This document shows, piece by piece, positions 8,557 to 17,327 of a stretch of DNA of 64,000 bases. A program made the position numbers and the translations under genes. Each line of letters starts with the position of its first letter. Within the stretch, counting starts at the first letter, position 1. Under the pieces are notes generated by a model, which was not told the origin of the DNA, did no database searches, and saw only the letters and a list, made by a program, of their open reading frames with translations. This DNA comes from Synergistota bacterium (GTDB lineage: Bacteria; Synergistota; Synergistia; Synergistales; Synergistaceae), in contig JAEXGR010000080.1 of assembly GCA_023450745.1 (NCBI GenBank), positions 3,424 to 67,423 on the forward strand, given 5' to 3'.

Positions 8557-9390
8557 TTACGCTTCGCCGCAGATGCCGAAGAACCCCACCTCTTCCGGCG
8601 TCATCTCATAGAGGACGGGGCTCTTTTCCGCGCTCTTCCTGACGGGAATGCCCCGCCCCGCAAGATAGTCTTTCAGCGCGGGAATCGGTATTTCGTTGAA
8701 GTGGAAGAGCGAGGCGGCGAGCACGGCGTCGGCCTTTCCCCGCGTCAGCGCCTCGTAGAAATGCGCGTACTCCCCCGCGCCGCCGGAGGCGATGACGGGG
8801 ATGTTCACCGAACCGCTGATGAGCTCCGTCAGTTCAAGGTCGTAGCCCGCCTTCGTGCCGTCGTGGTCCATGCTCGTCAGCAGGATCTCCCCCGCGCCAA
8901 GCCGTTCGGCCTTCACCGCCCAGCAAAAGGCGTCCATGTGCTCGGGACGGCGGCCGCCCGCCGTGTAGACCTCCCAGTAACCGTCGCCCTTGCGTTTTGC
9001 GTCAATCGCCACGACGACGCACTGGCTGCCGAAGACCTTAGCTGCTTCGCTGATGAGGCCGGGATTTTTCACCGCCGCCGAGTTGAGGGATACTTTATCC
9101 GCTCCCGCGCGCAGTATTTCGCGGATGTCGCCGACGCTTCTGATGCCGCCGCCGACGGTGATGGGGACGAACACTTCGGCGGTGACGCGGCGCACAAGGT
9201 CCACGACGGTCTTTCTGTCGTCGCTGGTGGCCGTGATGTCGAGGAAGACGATTTCGTCGGCTCCCGCCTTTTCGTAGGCTTTCGCGCATTCCACGGGGTC
9301 GCCCGCGTCGCGTAGCCCGACGAAGTTCACCCCTTTAACGACTCGTCCGTCTTTTATATCCAGGCATGGTATTATTCTCTTGGCAAACAT
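8557..9390 (-). CDS. hisF: Imidazole glycerol phosphate synthase, cyclase subunit
   Basis: 277 aa TIM barrel. It begins MFAKRIIPCLDIKDGRVVKG, the diagnostic HisF start with catalytic Asp in CLDIKDG; the second catalytic Asp is in LLTSMDHDGTKAGYD. With HisH it makes IGP and AICAR from PRFAR and ammonia. The start at 9390 is supported by AAAGGAG and by the family start. A C-terminal tail of about 20 residues (ending GFFGICGEA) exceeds the usual length of about 253. Confidence 0.97.
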   Translation of the reverse strand: MFAKRIIPCLDIKDGRVVKGVNFVGLRDAGDPVECAKAYEKAGADEIVFLDITATSDDRKTVVDLVRRVTAEVFVPITVGGGIRSVGDIREILRAGADKVSLNSAAVKNPGLISEAAKVFGSQCVVVAIDAKRKGDGYWEVYTAGGRRPEHMDAFCWAVKAERLGAGEILLTSMDHDGTKAGYDLELTELISGSVNIPVIASGGAGEYAHFYEALTRGKADAVLAASLFHFNEIPIPALKDYLAGRGIPVRKSAEKSPVLYEMTPEEVGFFGICGEA

Positions 9391-9395
9391 TTTAT

Positions 9396-10013
9396 TTATT
9401 CTCCTTTTGTAAGTTCGATGAAATTTTTTAATATCGTCAGTCCCGCCGCGCCGCTCTTTTCGGGATGGAACTGGCATCCGAAGATGCCGCCCCGCTCCGC
9501 CGCCGCGTCGAAGATGATGCCGTATTCCGCGATGGCGCTCACGTCGGGGCGCGCCGCCGCCTTCACGTAGAAGGAGTGCACAAAGTACATATAGGGCCCG
9601 CGCGGCAGCCCCGCGAGCAGGCGGCTCTCTTTCAGCGGCGCGATGGAGTTCCAGCCCATGTGCGGTATCTTAAGCCCCATATCCGGCGGGAAGCGCCGCA
9701 CGCGTCCTTGAAGGAGGCCTAGCCCCTCCGCCCGCGGGCTCTCCTCGCTCGACTCAAAGAGGAGCTGCATGCCGAGGCAGATTCCCAGCAGCGGCTTGCC
9801 GTTCTTCGCCGCTTCTTTGACCGCCTCTTTAAGGCCGCGCTTTTCCAGCTCGGCGGCCGCGGTGCCGAATTCGCCCACGCCGGGCAGTATCACCGCGTCG
9901 GCGAGCAGGACCTCTTTCGCCGTGGAGGCCCGCATGTTTACGGCGCCGAGGCGGTCGAGAGCGTTTTTAACGCTTTTCAGGTTTCCCGCGCCGTAGTCGA
10001 CGACCGCGATCAT
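9396..10013 (-). CDS. hisH: Imidazole glycerol phosphate synthase, glutaminase subunit
   Basis: 205 aa class I glutamine amidotransferase. The Cys nucleophile is in GICLGMQLLFE and the His/Glu pair in FGCQFHPEKSG. It supplies ammonia to HisF. It overlaps the hisIE stop by ATGA and is followed by hisF after 5 bp. Confidence 0.97.
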   Translation of the reverse strand: MIAVVDYGAGNLKSVKNALDRLGAVNMRASTAKEVLLADAVILPGVGEFGTAAAELEKRGLKEAVKEAAKNGKPLLGICLGMQLLFESSEESPRAEGLGLLQGRVRRFPPDMGLKIPHMGWNSIAPLKESRLLAGLPRGPYMYFVHSFYVKAAARPDVSAIAEYGIIFDAAAERGGIFGCQFHPEKSGAAGLTILKNFIELTKGE

Positions 10014-10648
10014 GATTTTTTCGCTCCCTGATTACGCGAGGCCAGCTCGCGCAGCACCTCGTCAAAGGGCACCTCCGCCGCAATGCAGGCGACCAGCAGA
10101 TGGTAGAGGAGGTCCGCCGCCTCGTAACGGAAGCCGCCGCGGTCCTTCGTCGCGCAGGCGAGCGCCGTTTCGACGCCCTCTTCTCCCACTTTCTGAGCCA
10201 CGCGCGAAAGCCCCGACCGGAGAAGGCGCGCCGTATAGCTGTCTTTCGGGTCGTCGTTTTTTCTGACGTTCAGATAGCGCCAAAGCCGCCCGAGGAAGGT
10301 AGCCTCCGTCGCCTCCGCCTCGCCGCAGAGACTGCGGTAGAAGCAGCTTCGCTCTCCCGTGTGACAGGCGGGGCCCGCCGGTTCGACGAGCGCGAGCAGG
10401 GTGTCGCCGTCGCAGTCGATCCGCAGCTCGCGCAGGCGCATCCGGCTGCCGCTGGTCTCGCCCTTGTGCCAGAGCTCGCCGCGTGAACGGCTCCAAAAGA
10501 CCAGCTCGCCGCACTCCGCGGTTTTGACGAGCGCTTCGGCGTTCGCCCAGGCGGTCATCAGCACTTCGGCGGTGACGGCGTCCTGCACGACGACGGGAAC
10601 GAGCCCCTTGTCGTCAAACTTTATCAATGAAAGGTCTATTTTAGTCAT
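10010..10648 (-). CDS. hisIE: Bifunctional phosphoribosyl-AMP cyclohydrolase / phosphoribosyl-ATP pyrophosphatase
   Basis: 212 aa. The N-terminal HisI domain has FWSRSRGELWHKGETSG and the zinc-ligand region with IDCDGDTLL and ACHTGERSCFYR; the C-terminal MazG-like HisE domain (about 120-205) has KVGEEGVETALA and EAADLLYHLLV. It performs steps 2 and 3 of histidine synthesis. A ribosome site AGAGGG lies in the 20-bp gap after hisA. Confidence 0.96.
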   Translation of the reverse strand: MTKIDLSLIKFDDKGLVPVVVQDAVTAEVLMTAWANAEALVKTAECGELVFWSRSRGELWHKGETSGSRMRLRELRIDCDGDTLLALVEPAGPACHTGERSCFYRSLCGEAEATEATFLGRLWRYLNVRKNDDPKDSYTARLLRSGLSRVAQKVGEEGVETALACATKDRGGFRYEAADLLYHLLVACIAAEVPFDEVLRELASRNQGAKKS

Positions 10649-10668
10649 TTATATTTCCCTCTTTATTG

Positions 10669-11379
10669 TCATTCCGCGCAGGCCGCCAAGGCCTCCGCAA
10701 GCGTTATGCCACCCTCGTACAGGCTTTTTCCGATCACGGCCGCGTCGACCCCGGCCGCCGCAAGCGCGCGGATGTCGTGGAGGTCCGTCACGCCGCCCGC
10801 CGCGGCGAGAAAGCGTCCGCGCGCGGCCAGCGCTTCGTATACGGAAGCCTCCGTGCCGGACATCATGCCGTCGCGCTCCGTCTGGGTCACGAGAAATGAG
10901 GAAAAGCCCATTTCCGAAAGCCCGGACACCGCCTCGGCGGCGCTTAGTTCCGTACTTTCGAGCCATCCTGAATGGACGACCTTTCCGCCTTTTATATCGA
11001 CGGCCGCCATTATCTTCTCTCCAAAACGCGCGCTGAGCGCGGAGGCCCGCTCCATGTCCTTGAAGATGAGGCTGCCCGCCATTACGCGCCCCGCTCCCGC
11101 CGACAGAGCGTCGGCGACCGCCCCGGCGCTGCGCAAGCCGCCGCCGTACTGCACGAAGAGCCCGAGAGCGGCGATCTCCGCAAGGACGTTCAGGTGCCGC
11201 GGCTCCCCCGCTTTCGCCCCTTCAAGGTCGACGATGTGGATATAGGGGCAGCCGGCGTCTTTAAAGCTCTTCGCCGCGTCGAGCGGCGAGAGCGCGTAAT
11301 CGCGCCGGCGCGCATAGTCGCCCTGCGTGAGGCGCACGACGCGGCCGCCGTAGAGGTCTATCGCCGGCAGGATGATCAT
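10669..11379 (-). CDS. hisA: Phosphoribosylformimino-AICAR ribotide isomerase
   Basis: 236 aa TIM barrel beginning MIILPAIDLYGGRVVRLTQGD, with GGGLRS and the VTQTERDGMMSG segment that holds the second catalytic Asp. It is homologous to HisF. The ATG at 11379 overlaps the hisB stop in ATGA, which supports it over the in-frame GTG at 11385. Confidence 0.96.
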   Translation of the reverse strand: MIILPAIDLYGGRVVRLTQGDYARRRDYALSPLDAAKSFKDAGCPYIHIVDLEGAKAGEPRHLNVLAEIAALGLFVQYGGGLRSAGAVADALSAGAGRVMAGSLIFKDMERASALSARFGEKIMAAVDIKGGKVVHSGWLESTELSAAEAVSGLSEMGFSSFLVTQTERDGMMSGTEASVYEALAARGRFLAAAGGVTDLHDIRALAAAGVDAAVIGKSLYEGGITLAEALAACAE

Positions 11380-11945
11380 AGCCACAGCCCCTTTGTGCTG
11401 GGATCGACCGAGGCCGGGGCAAGCGCCTCTTTCAGCGCCAGCCCTACTCCTTTGAAGGCCGCCTCGGCGGCGTGGTGCGAATTGTCCGTCTCAAGCAGCG
11501 CGATGTGCAGCGTCAGGCCCGCCTCGCGCGCCAAGCCCGCGAAGAATTCCGGGACCAGTTCCATGTCAAAATCGCCGCATTTCTGCGAGGGGAACGCCCC
11601 CCGCCACCAGAGTCCGCCGCGGCCGCTGAAATCAAGCGCGACGCGCGCAAGCGAACCATCCATCGGCAGCAGCGCGGAGCCATAGCGGCGTATCGGCGCG
11701 GCGGCGGCCAGCTTCCGCAGCGCCTGCCCCAGCGCGATGCCGAGGTCCTCCGCAAGGTGGTGATAGTCTACCTCGACGTCGCCGCGCGCCGCGACCGTTA
11801 TCCCCAGCGCCGCGCGGTGACAGAGCAGGTCCAGCATGTGCGCGAGGAAGCCGCAGCCGATGTCGAGCGCGCGCTCCCGGCCTTCGCCGCTCAGCACGAG
11901 CTCGATCTGCGTCTCTTTAGTATTCCGTACTATCTTCGTCTCCAT
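11376..11945 (-). CDS. hisB: Imidazoleglycerol-phosphate dehydratase
   Basis: 189 aa monofunctional form. The manganese-binding motifs are visible (FLAHMLDLLCHRA, DYHHLAEDLG, and DNSHHAAEAAFKG). There is no fused histidinol-phosphatase domain, so that step needs another protein, perhaps the HAD gene at 14085. The ATG at 11945 overlaps the hisG TGA by one base; a GTG one codon earlier is possible. Confidence 0.96.
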   Translation of the reverse strand: METKIVRNTKETQIELVLSGEGRERALDIGCGFLAHMLDLLCHRAALGITVAARGDVEVDYHHLAEDLGIALGQALRKLAAAAPIRRYGSALLPMDGSLARVALDFSGRGGLWWRGAFPSQKCGDFDMELVPEFFAGLAREAGLTLHIALLETDNSHHAAEAAFKGVGLALKEALAPASVDPSTKGLWL

Positions 11946-12583
11946 CACGCCGCCCTCACGACCGTGCCGATCGCGTCCACCACGCCGAAGAGCGCGTTCC
12001 AGCGGAGCTGCACGGAGGAAATCCCCGCGACGAGGCGCAATGAGACGGGCATCGTCTCTTTGATGACGCGCAGGCCGTTGGCTTTCAGCGTGCCCCCCGT
12101 CTGTACGACGTCGAAGATGCAGTCGGCCAGCCCCAGCGCGGGAGCCAACTCTACGGACCCGTTAAGTTTGAGCAGCTTTATCTGAATTCCCCATTCCGCG
12201 AAGGTCTTCTCCGCGAGACGGGTGTATTTCGTCGCGACTTTAAGCCCCATCAGCCCCGAGACGTGGCCGCAAAACTTTTCCGCCATCTCTCCGGGGCCGG
12301 CGACGGCCATCACGCAGCGGCCCCTGCCGGTATCGAGAAGCTCGGTCAGCGCGATTCCGGCCTCTTCTATCACGTCGTTTCCCGCAAGCGCCAGGTCGGC
12401 CGCGCCGTAGTGAACCATCGCGGGGACGTCGGAGGGCTTTGAGAGCAGGTAGCGGAAGCTCGCCTCCTCAATCACCAGGTTGCGCCCCGCGTTTTTCAGC
12501 TTCTCGGTGGGCAGCCCCGCCCGTTCCAGAATATCCACGCAGCTGTCGAGCGAACGGCCCGTGGGAAGTGCGAATGTCAGCAT
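11945..12583 (-). CDS. hisG: ATP phosphoribosyltransferase, short form
   Basis: 212 aa, the short HisG that lacks the C-terminal ACT-like regulatory domain and requires HisZ. It begins MLTFALPTGRSLDSCVDILERAG and contains the PRPP-binding region VQTGGTLKANGL. It performs the first committed step. The gene overlaps hisZ by 7 bp, matching the obligate HisG-HisZ complex. Confidence 0.96.
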   Translation of the reverse strand: MLTFALPTGRSLDSCVDILERAGLPTEKLKNAGRNLVIEEASFRYLLSKPSDVPAMVHYGAADLALAGNDVIEEAGIALTELLDTGRGRCVMAVAGPGEMAEKFCGHVSGLMGLKVATKYTRLAEKTFAEWGIQIKLLKLNGSVELAPALGLADCIFDVVQTGGTLKANGLRVIKETMPVSLRLVAGISSVQLRWNALFGVVDAIGTVVRAA

Positions 12584-13851
12584 GACAGTACCTCCGATTC
12601 AAACTCGTTCAATGAAATCTCGCGGCCGCCGGGGAGCTGAGTCACCCTTCTGCCGCCCAAATCTATCCACCATTTATATCCGCGCAGCGAGGCCGTCGAA
12701 AGCGACTCTTCCCTGTTCTTGGTCCAGCTCAGCTCAAAGGCGGTATTTTTTCTTGAAAGCGCGTCGGCATAGCGCAGCGCCTCCGCGTTGCCGCTCGCGC
12801 CGCCCCAGAGCATCATCAGCGGCGCGGGCGCGGGAGAGGCGCAGTGCGCGGCCAGCTCTTTCAGGTTGAGCGCAAATCCCGCCGCCTGCCCCTCGATCCC
12901 CTCTTTGGCAAGCAGACCGTCGTAACGTCCGCCGCCGCCGAGCAGAACCCCATCGACCGACGAGTAGGCGTTATATATCGGACCGCTGTAGTAGCCGAGG
13001 TCGCGCACAAAGCTCAGGTCTACGCGCAGCCGCTCCGCGTAGCCAAGCTTGCAGAGGCTGTCGCAGAGACGTTTGAGCGGCAAAAGCGCCCCGGGGCCAT
13101 CCAGAGAGGCGGGCAAACCGCGGCCAGCGCCGGCGGCCTCATCCCCCTCGCAGGCGGAGACGTCCGCCGCCAGAAGCCCCATCGCCTCGCCGATCACCGA
13201 AACGTCGCCCTTGAGCGACGGCAGCCGCCCGAGCAGCCGCGCCTTTTTCTCCGGAAGCTCAAGCTCCGCCAGGATCGTGTTATATTTTGTATAGGCCCGC
13301 TCCTGCAAGGCTTCGATGAGTTCTGCCGCGCCTCTTGCGGGCAGTCCGCGGAAGATCGCCGAAAGGACGGAGACGTCGCCCAGCACAAGCGCCGACCTCT
13401 CGATGCTGAGCAGGTCCAGAGTACGCATCAGCAGCGCCGCCGTCTCCGCGTCGGCCCCCGTGTCCTCCCAGCCGATAAGCTCGACGCCGACCTGGTTTTC
13501 CTCCAGATTGTTCTTCGGCGGCTGCGGCACGGCAAAGACGCGGTCCGCATAGGAGAGACGCAGCGGCCGTTCGTTCCGCGCGTGGTGGCTCGCGAGATAG
13601 GCGACCGCCGAGAGCGTCAGGTCGCCGCGCATCACGCAGGGTTCGCCGAGCGGCGACATCAGAGGAATGAGCCTCCGCGCGCGCGCCGGCGCGATCTTGC
13701 TCCAGACGTCTTCCACAAGCTGGAACTCCGCGGGGCTGAACGGATGGTATCCGTAAAGGGAAAAGAGGTGCATCGCCGCGCCTCTGCAATACTCCATATT
13801 GGCCGCGATCTGCCCGCCAATATTATTACACCCCTTCGGATTCCTGTTCAT
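12577..13851 (-). CDS. hisZ: ATP phosphoribosyltransferase regulatory subunit
   Basis: 424 aa HisRS-like protein without tRNA-charging motifs, diverged from class II synthetase. The motif 2-like region LSYADRVFAVPQ and motif 3-like LGGGGRYDGL are present. It is the allosteric partner of short HisG. The start at 13851 (MNRNPKG) has AAAGG nine bases upstream; ATGs at 13860 and 13884 are also in frame. It heads the minus-strand his operon. Confidence 0.9.
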   Translation of the reverse strand: MNRNPKGCNNIGGQIAANMEYCRGAAMHLFSLYGYHPFSPAEFQLVEDVWSKIAPARARRLIPLMSPLGEPCVMRGDLTLSAVAYLASHHARNERPLRLSYADRVFAVPQPPKNNLEENQVGVELIGWEDTGADAETAALLMRTLDLLSIERSALVLGDVSVLSAIFRGLPARGAAELIEALQERAYTKYNTILAELELPEKKARLLGRLPSLKGDVSVIGEAMGLLAADVSACEGDEAAGAGRGLPASLDGPGALLPLKRLCDSLCKLGYAERLRVDLSFVRDLGYYSGPIYNAYSSVDGVLLGGGGRYDGLLAKEGIEGQAAGFALNLKELAAHCASPAPAPLMMLWGGASGNAEALRYADALSRKNTAFELSWTKNREESLSTASLRGYKWWIDLGGRRVTQLPGGREISLNEFESEVLSC

Positions 13852-13930
13852 ATTCTTCATCCTTTCAACATTTTTTGCTATCATTTTACTTAGCTAAAGT
13901 GATAGCTTGATAATTTCATAAGCGGGATAT

Positions 13931-13959
13931 ATAATAGCACTCGTTTGCCGCTTTTGCAA
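13931..13959 (-). promoter_or_regulatory. Sigma-70-type promoter of the his operon
   Basis: On the minus strand TTGCAA (13959-13954) and TATTAT (13936-13931) are separated by exactly 17 bp, about 80 bp upstream of hisZ. No leader peptide rich in His codons and no T-box was seen. Confidence 0.7.
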
Positions 13960-14084
13960 ATATGAAACGTCAGAAACCGGCAAAAACACAACGAGTAGGA
14001 GCCAGCTTCCGCCGCCGGGAAAACTTTTCGCCCCGCGTCACGCGCCCGGCAGCGGAAAAAATAACTTGGAGGAATCAGCGAGTG

Positions 14085-14879
14085 ATGAATAAAGATTTTA
14101 GGGCCGACGCCCTCATATTTGACATCGACGGCGTGCTGCTCGACGTCGCCCGGTCATTTCCCGAGGTAATACGCCGGGCGGTCTTCGCCGGCTGGGAGCG
14201 CTTTTGCGGCGGCAGGTCCGACGTCCCCGGCTACCGCGAGGGACACGAGCGCGTACTGAAGCGCCACGGCGCCTTCAACGACGATTACGACATCGCCTGG
14301 ACGCTTCTTTCCATGGCCGCGGCCAGCGGCGAGAAGCTTCTTTCGCGGGCGCTGCCCTCTCCCGAAAAGCTGCTCTCCGAGCTGGAAAGCTATCGCGCCC
14401 CCCTCGCCGCCTGGGTCGCGGCCAGGTACGGCGCTACCGTTCCGCGCCCGGAGGTACGCGAGCTCTGCGCCGAACTTTACGGCGGAAAGGGCTGCGGCCT
14501 GCACCTGCTCGAAAAACCGCTGATCCGGGAGCACTGGAAAGCGCTCGGGCTGCCGGTGGCGATATATTCAGGGCGCAACGACCTCGAATGGGCGCTGGCA
14601 AAAGAGAGCCTCGGCTGGGAGGACTTTCCCGACGATCTGATCATAAATTCCGACAGCGGCGTCACGAAACCGTCGCCCGAAGGGCTGGAGATACTGTGCC
14701 GCCGCCTCGGCTCCGCCTCACCCGTCTTCTTCGGCGACACCGCGAGCGACATGCAGGCGCAGGCGGCCTTCGGCAGGGGACGCTTCGCGGCGGTCGGCCC
14801 GCTGCTGCCCGAAGCCGAGTTCCGCTACGACACCACGGAGGAGGCCGTGCGCGCGGCGCTCGCCACCCTAAAGGCTTAG
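14085..14879 (+). CDS. HAD-superfamily hydrolase, candidate histidinol-phosphate phosphatase
   Basis: 264 aa. HAD motif I is DIDGVLLDV (residues about 12-20), motif II a Ser/Thr after IYSGRND, motif III the Lys in GVTKPSPEG, motif IV FGDTASDMQA. The fold matches subfamily IA with a helical cap. It is 18 bp upstream of hisC and divergent from hisZGBAIEHF, whose HisB lacks a phosphatase domain, so histidinol-phosphate is a reasonable substrate (inference). GGAGGAA precedes the ATG; the adjacent GTG at 14082 could also start it. Confidence 0.75.
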   Translation: MNKDFRADALIFDIDGVLLDVARSFPEVIRRAVFAGWERFCGGRSDVPGYREGHERVLKRHGAFNDDYDIAWTLLSMAAASGEKLLSRALPSPEKLLSELESYRAPLAAWVAARYGATVPRPEVRELCAELYGGKGCGLHLLEKPLIREHWKALGLPVAIYSGRNDLEWALAKESLGWEDFPDDLIINSDSGVTKPSPEGLEILCRRLGSASPVFFGDTASDMQAQAAFGRGRFAAVGPLLPEAEFRYDTTEEAVRAALATLKA

Positions 14880-14897
14880 ATAAAGGAGAAAAATATC

Positions 14898-15995
14898 ATG
14901 CAGGAGAGAGAAGAGCTTTTCCGCGCAATGGCCCGCCCGGCGATCCGCGGCCTCGAACCGTACGACGCCACGGTAAGCGGAGAACCTAAGATCCGCGTAT
15001 CGGCAAACGAAAATAACGAAGGCCTGCCCCCGTCCGTCCTCGCGGCGATGCGCCGGGCGCTGGCGGAGGGCAACCGTTACCCCGACAGCAGAAACGCCGC
15101 GCTGCGTGAAAAACTCGCCGCGCGCTTCGCCCTCACACCGGCGCAGATAATCACCGCAAACGGCCTCGACGGGTTCTTTACGATGCTCGGACGCGCCTTT
15201 CTGGACCCCGGCTGCGAGGTCGTCTGCGGCGAATGTACCTTCAGCGTCTACGCCGATACGGCGCGCATCGCCGGGGCGGCGGTAAAAAAGGTCCCGCTGG
15301 GCCGCGCGTATGAACAGCGCCCGGAAGACTTCGCCGCCGCCGTGAGTCCCGCGACGAAGATGCTCTTTTTCTGCAACCCCAACAACCCCACCGGCACGCT
15401 CGCGGAGACCGGCGCCGTGCGCGCGATGCTGGAAAAAATCCCCCGCCGCGTCGCCGTGATCCTGGACGAGGCCTATGTCGACTTCGCGGAGGCGGACGGC
15501 GCGGCATCGTTCAGGCTCCTCGAAGAATTCCCCAACCTCATCGTCTGCCGCACCTTCTCAAAGATATTCGCCCTCGCGGGCCTGCGCGTCGGCTGGGCGG
15601 CGGGAGACCCGGCGCTGCTCGATTACCTCTACCGGGTGCGCGAGCCCTACTGCGTCACCGCTGTCGCCGAAGCCGGAGCCTGCGCGGCGCTGGACGAGGC
15701 GGAGTATCTCGGAAAAACGCGCCGCCTCGTCGCCCGGGAACGCGGCAGGCTCTGCGCCCTGCTGAGCCGCGGCGGCGTGGAGCATATCCCTTCGCAGGCC
15801 AACTTCGTACTGATATTTCCCAAAGACAGATACGACCGTCTCGCCGCCGCCTTCGCCCAAAAAGGCATCGCCGTGCGCAGCCTCTCGCTGCGCGGCGAGC
15901 GGGTCATGCGCATCTCCGTAGGATTACCGGAAGAAAACCGGCAGATCGCGGGAGCCATCGGAGAAATTTTTGAAATAGGTCAAACTAAGGTATAA
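14898..15995 (+). CDS. hisC: Histidinol-phosphate aminotransferase
   Basis: 365 aa fold-type I PLP enzyme with NPNNPTGTL, DEAYVDFAEA and the PLP lysine in RTFSKIFALAGLRVGW. It converts imidazole acetol phosphate to histidinol phosphate. The last residues (GQTKV) come from island DNA: a second copy of its 3' coding end, with a different tail (EIES and stop), lies at 23766-23845, so the present C-terminus was rebuilt when the island inserted. Confidence 0.95.
   Translation: MQEREELFRAMARPAIRGLEPYDATVSGEPKIRVSANENNEGLPPSVLAAMRRALAEGNRYPDSRNAALREKLAARFALTPAQIITANGLDGFFTMLGRAFLDPGCEVVCGECTFSVYADTARIAGAAVKKVPLGRAYEQRPEDFAAAVSPATKMLFFCNPNNPTGTLAETGAVRAMLEKIPRRVAVILDEAYVDFAEADGAASFRLLEEFPNLIVCRTFSKIFALAGLRVGWAAGDPALLDYLYRVREPYCVTAVAEAGACAALDEAEYLGKTRRLVARERGRLCALLSRGGVEHIPSQANFVLIFPKDRYDRLAAAFAQKGIAVRSLSLRGERVMRISVGLPEENRQIAGAIGEIFEIGQTKV
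15908..15978 (+). repeat. 71-bp direct repeat, left copy (hisC 3' end)
   Basis: From GCGCATCTCCGTAGG to GAAATAG. It matches 23766-23836 at 70 of 71 positions; the one difference (GGA versus GGG) is silent in the HisC frame. It marks the left boundary of the inserted segment. Confidence 0.93.
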
Positions 15996-16004
15996 ACAAT
16001 AAGC

Positions 16005-16034
16005 ACCCCCGGGAGACAACCGTTGCCCGGGGGT
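16005..16034. terminator. Bidirectional terminator between hisC and racemase 1
   Basis: ACCCCCGGG (16005-16013) and CCCGGGGGT (16026-16034) form a 9-bp GC-rich stem between convergent genes. The flanking T tracts are short in both directions. Confidence 0.6.
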
Positions 16035-16060
16035 ATTGCAAAGTGACGCTCATATCTCAA

Positions 16061-17065
16061 TCAGTTCAACAAAAATCCCGGCAGCAGCTGGTCTCGACAT
16101 TGTTCTATAAGCCAGCTAAATCCGGTGATATTGGCCTCGCCATTCACATAGGGGATAATGGCGTCAAACTCGCCAACCTTGGTCTTCTCAGTGTAATGGC
16201 TATTAAAAACTGTGCCTATTATGCTTTCGTGTTTAAAAATTTCATTGGCTTTAAGCTTTTCCTGTGCCGCCAAGAGAGCCATCTTTGCAGACGTTCCGGT
16301 TCCGCACGGGGAACGGTCCACATTTGACGTGCCAAATACTACGCAGTTCTTGGCATTTTCACCGTCTCTATGAACGCCAAATTCCACCAACAAGATCTTA
16401 TTATTTTGCGGAATCAACGGGTGCTGAACTTTAATTTGTCTGTTTGCCTCTTCAAGTATCTCCATCCCCAGTCTGCTCATAGCCTCTGCTTCGGACGGAA
16501 CTAGCTTGAAACCTAAATCTTCCGCATCAATAATAGCGAAGAAACTGCCGCCAAAGCAGATATCAACCTTAACCTTTCGAGCAAGCGACGGTATATAAAG
16601 AGAGCGGCCGACAGCATAAACAAAGGCAGGGACATTGCGCAGGGTGGCCCCGACAGCCTCTCCATCTTTGACGTCCACAGATATTGTTACCAAGCCGGCG
16701 GGCGTATCGAGAACAACCTCCGTAACAGGTTCCTTTACTGGCACCATCTTCAAATTTACCATTGCAGAAGCTAAGCCAATGGAACCATGCCCGCACATTG
16801 AAACACTCCCCCCCGTATCGCAAAACACAACTCCTGTATCAGCCTCTTCCACTGTAGGGGGCACCATAACCGCCCCAAACATATTAGCGTGGCCACGGGG
16901 CTCCATCATGATAAAACGCCGGAAGTCGTTGTGGTTTTCTCGAAAATCGTTCCATTTATCCGCCATGCTGTGCCCTTTGAGCACCGGAGCACCGCCGATC
17001 ACAATACGTGTCGGTTCGCCGCAAGTATGGGAATCGACAACGGCCACCAGCTTTCCTATCTTCAT
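16061..17065 (-). CDS. Proline racemase / hydroxyproline epimerase family protein 1
   Basis: 334 aa, the family's usual length. Both catalytic cysteines are present: Cys91 in MCGHGSIG and Cys254 in RSPCGTGTSA, which fits a two-base racemase or epimerase and argues against the Cys/Thr dehydratase branch. The N-terminal DSHTCGEPTR motif is also family-typical. Substrates in the family are proline, 3- or 4-hydroxyprolines and related imino acids. It diverges from the grdE-like gene across 262 bp of AT-rich DNA. About half its residues match racemase 2 (20901). Confidence 0.9.
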   Translation of the reverse strand: MKIGKLVAVVDSHTCGEPTRIVIGGAPVLKGHSMADKWNDFRENHNDFRRFIMMEPRGHANMFGAVMVPPTVEEADTGVVFCDTGGSVSMCGHGSIGLASAMVNLKMVPVKEPVTEVVLDTPAGLVTISVDVKDGEAVGATLRNVPAFVYAVGRSLYIPSLARKVKVDICFGGSFFAIIDAEDLGFKLVPSEAEAMSRLGMEILEEANRQIKVQHPLIPQNNKILLVEFGVHRDGENAKNCVVFGTSNVDRSPCGTGTSAKMALLAAQEKLKANEIFKHESIIGTVFNSHYTEKTKVGEFDAIIPYVNGEANITGFSWLIEQCRDQLLPGFLLN

Positions 17066-17327
17066 TTTATTTCACCTCGCATGAATATTGATACCTCTCA
17101 TAAAAAGCCAACTATCCTTTATTAGAAACCATGTTATTTTTAAACTGATATAATGTATTGAATTATTTTGCTGTATTTTTCTATTTCATTTTAGCCACAA
17201 AAAACTAACAGCAAAATTATTCAAGATTATCTAAAAAAATTACCTTATCATTCTTTCATAATCTTTAATATGTGTCGTAACGGCCGGACACAGATCTACA
17301 GCGATCATAACCAAAGGAGGGAATGTT

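Noticed and set aside
9391..9477. Upstream extension of hisF by 29 residues
   Set aside because: It overlaps hisH coding sequence; the ATG at 9390 has AAAGGAG and gives the canonical HisF N-terminus.
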